From: an uncultured Kroppenstedtia sp.
GTDB lineage: Bacteria; Bacillota; Bacilli; Thermoactinomycetales; DSM-45169
Direction of reading: 5' to 3'
Assembly: GCA_959600065.1 (NCBI GenBank)
Contig: CAUGKZ010000129.1
Location: 1 to 5,769, forward strand
Length of the DNA: 5,769 nt
This document shows, one piece after another, positions 1-4,750 of the stretch (positions are counted from its first letter, which is position 1; each line of letters begins with the position of its first letter). The notes beneath the pieces are model-generated. The model searched no databases, was not told the origin of the DNA, and worked only from the letters and a program-made list of their open reading frames with translations. The position numbers and the translations under genes were made by a program.

Positions 1-239
1 TCCGCCACTGGCCGCAGGCCATTGATCGCCATCCCGATCGCCGTCCCCACAATCCCCGACTCCGCCAGAGGAGTGTCGATCACCCGCTCTTCGCCAAAGG
101 TTTCCCACAATCCTTCCGTCGCCCGGAACACGCCCCCGTTCTTTCCGACATCCTCTCCCAGAACCACCACTTCCTCATCCTGTTCCATTGCCTTCCGCAA
201 CCCATCGTTGATCCCTTGAATCAAAGTTTTTTCAACCAT
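1..239 (-). CDS. 2-oxoacid dehydrogenase E1 component, beta subunit (partial, C-terminus off the left edge)
   Basis: This is the N-terminal 79 residues of the beta subunit of a heterotetrameric thiamine-diphosphate 2-oxoacid dehydrogenase E1 (pyruvate or branched-chain type, PdhB/BkdAB family). With the alpha subunit it decarboxylates a 2-oxoacid and passes the acyl group to the lipoyl arm of E2 in the cytosol. Visible family signatures are [18 protein letters not shown] at residues 24-41 and [18 protein letters not shown] at 54-71. Glu60 sits where the family's conserved cofactor-activating glutamate lies. The ATG is preceded by AGGAGG with 9 bases between, and it overlaps the end of the alpha gene by 8 bases (ATGGTTGA), a typical translational-coupling arrangement. 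The family is normally about 325 residues, so roughly three quarters of the protein lies outside the window. Substrate specificity cannot be read from this fragment. The neighbouring phenylalanine dehydrogenase suggests phenylpyruvate, but branched-chain 2-oxoacids or pyruvate remain possible. Confidence 0.93.
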   Translation of the reverse strand, partial: MVEKTLIQGINDGLRKAMEQDEEVVVLGEDVGKNGGVFRATEGLWETFGEERVIDTPLAESGIVGTAIGMAINGLRPVA

Positions 240-1311
240 CCCTTTTCCCCTCCTGCAACCATTCGGCCTGCTGCCGGCGAAATTCCGGCGGAGGTACCTC
301 ATAGACATGGGCAAACAGGTGATCCGGCGAGGGAGCGGGACTGGACTCCGCCTCTTTCACCGCCTGTTCCACCGTTTCTGCGCAGTGCTCTTCCCATTCC
401 TGAATTTCCGACTCTGTCAGCAATCCCTCTGCCAGCAGAAGCTTCTCCAGACGGGGGAGCGGATCTCGGTTTTGCACCCACTCTTCCACTTCGGCAGGTT
501 CCCGATAGCGGGTGGCATCATCGGCAGTGGTGTGAGAACCCTTTCGGTAGGTGACCGCCTCGATCAGAGTGGCTCCCTGTCCGTCCCGGGCACGCTTCAC
601 CGCTTCTGCCATCGCCGTGTAAACTGCCAATACATCATTCCCATCCACACGGATCCCCGGGATATTGTAGGCAGCTGCTCGTTCCGCCACGGTGGGAGTC
701 GCCGATTGTCGGGTAAAAGGGACGCTGATGGCATAATGATTGTTCTGGCAGAAGAAAATAACGGGTAAGCGAAATACCCCCGCGAAATTACAAGCTTCGT
801 GAAAATCCCCTTCCGATGTGGCTCCATCGCCGAAGTAGGCAACGGAGATGGCGGACTCCTTTTTCAAACGAGAAGCCCAAGCCGCACCCACCGCCTGGGG
901 CATCTGTGTAGCAATGGGGACATAGGGGGGCAGGAGTCGCACTCCCGGTGGAGCCTGATTCCCTTCGATCCGACCCATCCAACACAGAAGGATTTGTGAC
1001 AGGGGCATCCCCGCAATCAGGGTGACTCCGTGATCCCGATAGCTGGGAAAGATCCAATCTTCTGCAGAGAGAGCCAGAGCACTGCCCACTTGGGCGGCCT
1101 CCTGCCCTTCCAAGGGAGCATAGGTGCCGATCCGACCCTGCCGTTGCAGAATGATCGCCCGCCGGTCAAAGGTGCGGACTTGAACCATCCAACGGTGGAA
1201 ATCCAACTTTCGCTCCCGAGGCAGATCTTCCCACACTTGCCGGCCTTCAGAACTTAACTGTCCATCTGGCGTAAGATATTGTCGGTCGACCCGATCCATC
1301 TGTTTGATCAT
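232..1311 (-). CDS. 2-oxoacid dehydrogenase E1 component, alpha subunit
   Basis: This 359-residue protein is the cofactor-binding alpha subunit of a thiamine-diphosphate 2-oxoacid dehydrogenase E1 (PdhA/BkdAA family). The thiamine-diphosphate/Mg motif runs from GDG at 161-163 to the paired Asn190-Asn191. The conserved loop [16 protein letters not shown] at 255-270 carries the family histidine and the DD-x-x-x-YR signature. [18 protein letters not shown] at 59-76 and FPSYRDHG at 88-95 are also typical, and the length is normal. The ATG has an AGAGGAGG ribosome site 7 bases upstream that touches the stop codon of the preceding dehydrogenase gene, 14 bases away. Its 3' end overlaps the beta gene by 8 bases, so the three genes form one operon. 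The family name does not fix the substrate, because PDH, BCKDH and arylpyruvate enzymes share these motifs. The position directly behind phenylalanine dehydrogenase makes phenylpyruvate the favoured substrate by inference. Branched-chain 2-oxoacids are the main alternative. Confidence 0.95.
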   Translation of the reverse strand: MIKQMDRVDRQYLTPDGQLSSEGRQVWEDLPRERKLDFHRWMVQVRTFDRRAIILQRQGRIGTYAPLEGQEAAQVGSALALSAEDWIFPSYRDHGVTLIAGMPLSQILLCWMGRIEGNQAPPGVRLLPPYVPIATQMPQAVGAAWASRLKKESAISVAYFGDGATSEGDFHEACNFAGVFRLPVIFFCQNNHYAISVPFTRQSATPTVAERAAAYNIPGIRVDGNDVLAVYTAMAEAVKRARDGQGATLIEAVTYRKGSHTTADDATRYREPAEVEEWVQNRDPLPRLEKLLLAEGLLTESEIQEWEEHCAETVEQAVKEAESSPAPSPDHLFAHVYEVPPPEFRRQQAEWLQEGKRDG

Positions 1312-1325
1312 CTTCCCGCCTCCTC

Positions 1326-2501
1326 TCAGGCCCGACGATCCAGACCGAGAAAGATCCGTTTCAGATCCGTCGCCTGCTGTAACCGTTCCAGAACCAACCG
1401 ATCCGCCGCCCGACAGGTGGGCAGGTCTTCCTTCCTGGACAACTCATAGATCCGTAGCAACATATCATAGATCCCCCGTGTCTTTTCCATCACCCGCTCA
1501 TAGCTGTAACCCTCCAGTTCGTCCGCCACCTGGATCAGACCCCCGGCATTGACCAGATAATCCGGAGCGTACAAGATTCCCTTTTCATGTAGCCGATCCC
1601 CGTGACGATCCGCTTCTAGCTGGTTGTTGGCCGAGCCAACGACAGCCGAACAGCGAAGTTCCTCCAGGGTATCGTCACGGATCACCCCACCGATGGCACA
1701 AGGGGCAAAAATATCGCAGTCCGCCCGGTGGATCTCTCCTACAGGCATCACTTCCACCTCAGGATGGCGAGCCTGGATCCTGTCAGTTCTTTCTGAAGAG
1801 ACATCCGCGATCACACACTGGGCACCTTCCTCCAGCAAGTGCTCCACCACCCGGGCTCCCACCTTGCCTACCCCCTGCAGGGCGACGGTTTTTCCCTTCA
1901 GGCTCTCCTTTCCCCACAGATGGCGTGCAGTGGCCCGGAACCCCTGCATCACCCCGTAAGCCGTCGGAATGGAAGTATCCCCGCTACCCCCGTGGCTTTC
2001 CGGCAACCCAGCAAAGGACTTCGACTCCCGAGCGGCATGGACAAAGTCCTCTGGTGAGGTTCCCATATCAGTTCCCGTAAAGAAGCGCCCATTCAATCCT
2101 CCGACGAAGCGGCCTAGAGCTCGGAACAATTCTGGACTTTTATCCTGGTTCGGGTCACCGATCACCACAGCTTTGCCACCCCCGTAATCCACATCAGCCA
2201 AACCACATTTATAGGTCATGCCCCGGGAAAGACGGAGCGCATCCTTCAGTGCTTCCTCTGTCGAGGGATAGGGAATCATGCGGCAGCCGCCCAGAGCCGG
2301 GCCCATCGTCGTGTCGTGAATGGCAATAATCGCCTTCAGTCCCGATCCGGGATGGCGGCAAAAAATTACTTGCTCATGGTTCCCTTCCTCCATCATTGCA
2401 AACACATCTTTCATCCCGATCGGTTGATCCCTCTCTTCACTTCGGTCCGTGTGTTCCTTTGCCTGGGTCTGTAGATTGCTTTCGAAGACTTTCATCGCCA
2501 T
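1326..2501 (-). CDS. pdh: Phenylalanine dehydrogenase (Glu/Leu/Phe/Val dehydrogenase family)
   Basis: NAD-dependent oxidative deamination of L-phenylalanine to phenylpyruvate and ammonia is the proposed reaction. From the ATG at 2501 the protein has 391 residues. The N-terminal Glu/Leu/Phe/Val domain contains GMTYKCGLADVDYGGGKAV at 94-112, with Lys98 and Lys110 matching the substrate-binding and catalytic lysines of the family. The Rossmann domain carries GVGKVG at 210-215, and GSANNQL at 289-295 and YLVNAGGLIQVADE at 315-328 follow. TGTDMGT at 142-148 and GGCRMIPY at 71-78 are phenylalanine-dehydrogenase forms, where leucine dehydrogenases have AEDVGT and GGTRMW-like segments. From memory the whole chain matches Thermoactinomyces intermedius phenylalanine dehydrogenase closely. 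That protein begins near residue 30 here, so about 29 residues are extra at the N-terminus. The frame stays open to a GTG at 2534, but that codon has no ribosome site. AAAAGG and AAGG lie 9 bases before ATGs at 2501 and 2495 respectively. Leucine or valine dehydrogenase activity is the less likely alternative. Confidence 0.87.
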   Translation of the reverse strand: MAMKVFESNLQTQAKEHTDRSEERDQPIGMKDVFAMMEEGNHEQVIFCRHPGSGLKAIIAIHDTTMGPALGGCRMIPYPSTEEALKDALRLSRGMTYKCGLADVDYGGGKAVVIGDPNQDKSPELFRALGRFVGGLNGRFFTGTDMGTSPEDFVHAARESKSFAGLPESHGGSGDTSIPTAYGVMQGFRATARHLWGKESLKGKTVALQGVGKVGARVVEHLLEEGAQCVIADVSSERTDRIQARHPEVEVMPVGEIHRADCDIFAPCAIGGVIRDDTLEELRCSAVVGSANNQLEADRHGDRLHEKGILYAPDYLVNAGGLIQVADELEGYSYERVMEKTRGIYDMLLRIYELSRKEDLPTCRAADRLVLERLQQATDLKRIFLGLDRRA

Positions 2502-2504
2502 CAC

Positions 2505-2516
2505 CCTTGTCCTTTT
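2505..2516 (-). promoter_or_regulatory. Tandem ribosome-binding sites deciding the pdh start
   Basis: Minus-strand AAAAGGACAAGG contains two purine-rich sites. AAAAGG is 9 bases from the ATG at 2501, and the following AAGG is 9 bases from the in-frame ATG at 2495. Both favour a start here over the GTG at 2534. No comparable site precedes the internal ATG (residue 30), where alignment with shorter relatives would begin. The choice between 2501 and 2495 changes the protein by only two residues. Confidence 0.6.
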
Positions 2517-2538
2517 GTAAAGTGAAAAGGTCACCTAT

Positions 2539-2552
2539 CGAGCGACCGCTCG
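2539..2552. promoter_or_regulatory. Perfect dyad CGAGCG-N2-CGCTCG, candidate TetR/PaaR-type operator
   Basis: The 14 bases form a perfect inverted repeat with 6-base arms and a 2-base spacer. It lies in the leader of the pdh gene, about 15 bases downstream of a -10 candidate and 38 bases upstream of the ATG at 2501. A repressor bound here would block the start of transcription. The layout resembles the CNAACGNNCGTTNG operator I recall for the TetR-family phenylacetate repressor PaaR of Thermus, matching 8 of its 10 fixed positions with one symmetrical change. The regulator gene is not in the window. The dyad is seen directly and the regulator identity is inferred. Confidence 0.5.
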
Positions 2553-2567
2553 GAATGTAACCCTGTA

Positions 2568-2596
2568 AATATAGGCCTCATCGCGATCTCTATCAC
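2568..2596 (-). promoter_or_regulatory. Candidate sigma-A promoter of the pdh-E1 operon
   Basis: Minus-strand TATATT at 2573-2568 matches the -10 consensus at five of six positions. GTGATA, 17 bases upstream at 2596-2591, matches four of six of TTGACA; an alternative TTGTGA gives a 19-base spacer. The start point would fall near 2561, giving a leader of about 60 bases that contains the dyad at 2539-2552. No terminator is evident between this site and the upstream paaG-like gene, so it could be an internal promoter of a longer operon. The spacer contains the 8-base palindrome ATCGCGAT. Confidence 0.4.
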
Positions 2597-2635
2597 AAGA
2601 TATGCGCCCAAAGGCGAGGAAGTTCAGCTTTCATT

Positions 2636-3430
2636 TCATTTTCCTTGAAAGCGGGGAGAGCGTTTTTCCACAAAGGCTTGAACTCCTTCCCGAAAATCCT
2701 CTGTCTTACCGGCCCGATCCTGCAACTGGGCTTCTCGCTCCAGAGCTTCCTCCAGATCGGATTCCATCGACTGATGGAGGGCCTGCTTGGTCCAACCGAT
2801 CGCCCGGGTCGGTGCCTGCGCCAGTTTGCGAGCCAAGGCAATGCTCTCCTCTGTCAAGCGGTCGTGAGGGACCAGCTGGTTGGCCAATCCGATCTGCACT
2901 GCCTCCTGTGCTTCCACATCCCGGCCGGTGACCAAAAGCTCCATCGCCCGTCCGAACCCGATCAGTCGCGGTAAAAACCAACTGGAGCCGCTGTCTGGTA
3001 CGAGACCGATACGGACAAAAGCCTCAACAAATTTCGCCCGGTCCGATACAATCCGCAGATCACAGGCCAAAGCCAAGCTGCAACCTGCACCGGCAGCCAC
3101 TCCGTTGACGGAAGCGATCACCGGTTTTTCCATCTCCGCCAGGACTCGGATCAGGGGATTGTACCGTTCCCGGACACTCTCTCCAAGGGAGAAATTTCCG
3201 ATGTTGGGATCGGAGCGATCGTTCAGATCTTGCCCTGAACAGAAGGCTTTGCCCGCACCGGTGATTACCAATGCCCGCACATTGGCATCCGACGCCGCTT
3301 CTGTCAATACCTCCATCAAAGACCGACCCATCTCCCCATTCAAGGCGTTATAAACCTCAGGACGGTTCAGAGTGATCACCCCCACGCCCTCCTCCAAATG
3401 CCAGGTGATCGGGTCCCCCTCAAATTTCAC
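2636..3430 (-). CDS. paaG: 1,2-epoxyphenylacetyl-CoA isomerase (PaaG-type crotonase)
   Basis: A 264-residue enoyl-CoA hydratase/isomerase-fold protein. PaaG converts ring-1,2-epoxyphenylacetyl-CoA to the oxepin-CoA, and also shifts double bonds later in phenylacetate breakdown. PaaG hallmarks are FCSGQDLND at 63-71 (oxyanion-hole loop), the VRERYNPL segment at 86-93, SVNGVAAGAG at 107-116 and IGLVPDSGSSWFLPR at 141-155. Asp146 aligns with the catalytic aspartate described for E. coli PaaG. The two hydratase glutamates are absent: Ser118 and Phe138 occupy those places. The C-terminus EDFREGVQAFVEKRSP at 244-259 is also characteristic. The start is GTG, supported by AAAGGAGGT 9 bases upstream. 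A nearer ATG is out of frame and too close to that site. The gene follows the PaaF-type gene by 15 bases, so the two are probably coupled. A generic enoyl-CoA hydratase/isomerase of fatty-acid oxidation is the fallback, but the overall match to PaaG is strong. Confidence 0.85.
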   Translation of the reverse strand: MKFEGDPITWHLEEGVGVITLNRPEVYNALNGEMGRSLMEVLTEAASDANVRALVITGAGKAFCSGQDLNDRSDPNIGNFSLGESVRERYNPLIRVLAEMEKPVIASVNGVAAGAGCSLALACDLRIVSDRAKFVEAFVRIGLVPDSGSSWFLPRLIGFGRAMELLVTGRDVEAQEAVQIGLANQLVPHDRLTEESIALARKLAQAPTRAIGWTKQALHQSMESDLEEALEREAQLQDRAGKTEDFREGVQAFVEKRSPRFQGK

Positions 3431-3438
3431 TGCTCATG

Positions 3439-3447
3439 ACCTCCTTT
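3439..3447 (-). promoter_or_regulatory. Strong ribosome-binding site fixing the GTG start of the paaG-like gene
   Basis: Minus-strand AAAGGAGGT is nearly a full complement of the 16S rRNA 3' end. It lies 9 bases from the GTG at 3430 and overlaps the TAA stop of the upstream gene. The intervening ATG at 3437 is 2 bases from the site, is in another frame and stops after five codons, so GTG is the start. The overlap suggests translational coupling. Confidence 0.8.
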
Positions 3448-4228
3448 ATTTTCCCCGAAACGTAGGGCGACGCTTTTCTGAAAAGGCTTGCATACCTTCC
3501 TTTTGATCTTCCGTGGAAAAAAGAAAGTAAAAAAGCTTCTGCTCATAATCCAATCCCTCTGTCAATCCGACCTCTGCCGCTTTCGATACCGCTTGTTTGG
3601 CGAGTCGGAGAGCAACAGGAGGTTTGGAGGCCAGCTCCTCCGCTAATTTTGTCGCTTCCTCTTCTAATGCCTCCTCCGGAACCACCCGATTGATCAAGTG
3701 GGCTTGAAAAGCCTCTTGGGCTGTAATCGGTTTTCCAGTCAGCACCATCTCCATCGCCCGGGCTTTTCCCACTGCTCGGGTCAAACGCTGGGTCCCGCCA
3801 GCGCCCGGCATCACTCCGATATTGATTTCCGGTTGACCGAACTGAGCCGATTCCGATGCCAGGATCAGGTCACAAGCCAGAGCCAACTCGCAACCTCCCC
3901 CCAGAGCATATCCCTGCACTGCGGCTACTATGGGCTTGGAGATCTTTCGAATCCGATCCCAATCGACAAAGGGATCCAAGCGAAGCATCTCCACCGCTGT
4001 CGCCTGGGCCATCTCCTCGATATCTGCCCCAGCGGCAAAAGCTTTCGGCCCACCCAGCAACAGGATGGCGCCTATGTGTTCGTCCCGATCCCAGCTTTCC
4101 AGTTGCTCGACCAGATCCGCCACCATCTGGCGGTTCAAAGCATTGAGCACCTCCGGGCGGTGAAGTCGGATCCGGCCCACCCCCTTTTCAGTGGACACCT
4201 TGAGAAAATCGGATTTCAACTGTGTCAT
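3446..4228 (-). CDS. paaF: Enoyl-CoA hydratase, PaaF-type (2,3-dehydroadipyl-CoA hydratase)
   Basis: A 260-residue classical crotonase that adds water across a 2-enoyl-CoA double bond. In phenylacetate degradation PaaF acts on 2,3-dehydroadipyl-CoA in the final beta-oxidation steps. Signatures in order: HRPEVLNALN at 23-32, the oxyanion-hole loop KAFAAGADIEEM at 62-73, QGYALGGGCELALACD at 105-120 and FGQPEINIGVMPGAGGTQRL at 130-149. Both catalytic glutamates are present, Glu114 and Glu134, with the 20-residue spacing of rat mitochondrial hydratase. The C-terminus EGMQAFSEKRRPTFRGK is typical. The start is uncertain: GGAAGGGG abuts the ATG at 4228 very closely, whereas the TTG at 4219 (residue 4) lies 9 bases from it, so initiation at TTG is possible. 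It is the first gene after a terminator and is followed by the PaaG-type gene. Hydratase activity is secure. Assignment to phenylacetate rather than fatty-acid or butyryl-CoA metabolism rests on the neighbour. Confidence 0.87.
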   Translation of the reverse strand: MTQLKSDFLKVSTEKGVGRIRLHRPEVLNALNRQMVADLVEQLESWDRDEHIGAILLLGGPKAFAAGADIEEMAQATAVEMLRLDPFVDWDRIRKISKPIVAAVQGYALGGGCELALACDLILASESAQFGQPEINIGVMPGAGGTQRLTRAVGKARAMEMVLTGKPITAQEAFQAHLINRVVPEEALEEEATKLAEELASKPPVALRLAKQAVSKAAEVGLTEGLDYEQKLFYFLFSTEDQKEGMQAFSEKRRPTFRGK

Positions 4229-4243
4229 CCCCTTCCAACGTCG

Positions 4244-4257
4244 TAAAAGCGCTTACA
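4244..4257. promoter_or_regulatory. Candidate cre site (CcpA catabolite-repression box)
   Basis: The plus-strand sequence TAAAAGCGCTTACA matches the Gram-positive cre consensus TGWAANCGNTNWCA at 13 of 14 positions, differing only at the second base. The core AAGCGCTT is a perfect palindrome. It lies 16-29 bases upstream of the paaF-like ATG and downstream of the promoter candidate, the place for a CcpA roadblock. Carbon-source repression of the aromatic catabolic genes would follow. CcpA itself is not in the window. Confidence 0.55.
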
Positions 4258-4302
4258 TTTTGATGAATTTGGATTTTGCAGTTTATTCTCTCTACAGGAA
4301 CT

Positions 4303-4311
4303 ATTTTATCA
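4303..4311 (-). promoter_or_regulatory. Candidate extended -10 promoter for the paaF-paaG pair
   Basis: Minus-strand TGATAAAAT fits an extended -10 element (TG-N-TATAAT, with five of six hexamer bases). No good -35 hexamer lies 16-18 bases upstream. TTGCTA is present but about 21 bases away. Transcription would start near 4296 and give a leader of about 68 bases that includes the cre-like site. A promoter is expected here because a terminator lies just upstream. Confidence 0.4.
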
Positions 4312-4343
4312 AATGCACCTCCCCTCGGCTAGCAAGGTGCTTT
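4312..4343. repeat. Interrupted inverted repeat in the paaF upstream region, possible operator
   Basis: GCACCT at 4315-4320 and AGGTGC at 4335-4340 are perfect reverse complements separated by 14 bases. Outer AA/TT pairs extend the symmetry across one mismatch. The arm centres are 20 bases apart, about two helical turns, and the element covers the -35 region of the promoter candidate. It could be an operator for a dimeric regulator. A stem with a 14-base loop is less likely, as no T-run follows on either strand. Confidence 0.35.
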
Positions 4344-4360
4344 ACAGGGATAAAGCAAAA

Positions 4361-4381
4361 GAAAAAAGCCCTTTCGGGCTT
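4361..4381 (-). terminator. Rho-independent terminator of the AbrB-type gene
   Basis: On the minus strand AAGCCC-GAAA-GGGCTT forms a 6-bp stem with a stable GNRA-like tetraloop, followed by a T-run (TTTTTTC) that continues from the stem. It starts 4 bases after the AbrB-type stop codon. It separates the anti-sigma/AbrB region from the catabolic genes. The T-run is present only in the minus-strand orientation. Confidence 0.9.
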
Positions 4382-4385
4382 CCTG

Positions 4386-4634
4386 TCACAGAACATGACT
4401 GCCGGTCTCCTCCAGACATTCCCGGCAAACGATTTTCCCCCTGAACTGGTATAAGGATTCACTGGAATCACAAAAGATACAGGAGGGATTATACTTCCGC
4501 ATCACAATCTGCTCGTGGTCCACAAAGATTTCCACACCATCATGGGCTTGAATATTCATGGTTTCCCGCAATTCCTTGGGCAAAACGATTCGGCCCAGAT
4601 GGTCCACTTTTCGGACGATCCCGATTCCTCGCAT
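4386..4634 (-). CDS. AbrB/SpoVT-type transition-state regulator with C-terminal zinc knuckle
   Basis: An 82-residue DNA-binding regulator. Residues 2-48 form an AbrB-type swapped-hairpin domain: GIGIVRKVDHLGRIVLPKEL at 3-22, then MNIQAHDGVEIFVD and IVMRKY. Such proteins dimerise and repress or modulate many growth-phase genes. The C-terminal third differs from classic AbrB: Cys52-x2-Cys55 and Cys70-x2-Cys73 make a CxxC-x14-CxxC pattern suggestive of a bound zinc. ATG at 4634 is chosen because GGGGGA lies about 9 bases upstream; a TTG immediately before it (4637) is the alternative and adds one residue. The gene lies 116 bases downstream of the RsgI-like gene and is closed by its own terminator, so it is either alone or the last gene of that operon. 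I saw no clear Spo0A box upstream. Targets are unknown, and the adjacent catabolic genes are only possibilities. Confidence 0.88.
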   Translation of the reverse strand: MRGIGIVRKVDHLGRIVLPKELRETMNIQAHDGVEIFVDHEQIVMRKYNPSCIFCDSSESLYQFRGKIVCRECLEETGSHVL

Positions 4635-4750
4635 CAATTCATTCCCCCATACCCCGATTTAACAAGCGAAAAGGGAGAGTGCGGCTTGCAGAGTCGGGTG
4701 GGGGAGAATCCCTCAAGCTTACCCCGTTTATGTTTACCAGCAATTTCAAG

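Noticed and set aside
216..768. Plus-strand open frames opposite the E1 alpha gene
   Set aside because: They are antisense shadows of a strongly conserved enzyme gene. Their Pro/Arg/Ser-rich translations resemble no family.
1326..2501. Leucine dehydrogenase of a classical bkd operon
   Set aside because: The substrate-domain motifs fit phenylalanine dehydrogenases better, and the neighbours are PaaF/PaaG-type, not phosphotransbutyrylase or butyrate kinase.
2532..2534. GTG at 2534 as the pdh start
   Set aside because: It has no usable ribosome site and would add 11 residues with no counterpart in the family. It would also put the start only a few bases from the operator-like dyad.
2605..2616. 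Small hairpin CGCC-N4-GGCG downstream of the paaG-like gene, as a terminator
   Set aside because: The stem is only 4 bp and no T-run follows on the minus strand, so termination is not supported.
4191..4454. Plus-strand open frame of 87 codons across the paaF leader and terminator
   Set aside because: It has no ribosome site, spans a clear minus-strand terminator and regulatory signals, and overlaps the ends of two well-supported minus-strand genes.
4638..4750. Promoter or Spo0A box for the AbrB-type gene
   Set aside because: No convincing -35/-10 pair and no TGTCGAA-like box could be found. Only weak TTGCTG/TAAGCT hexamers occur, so no site is called.
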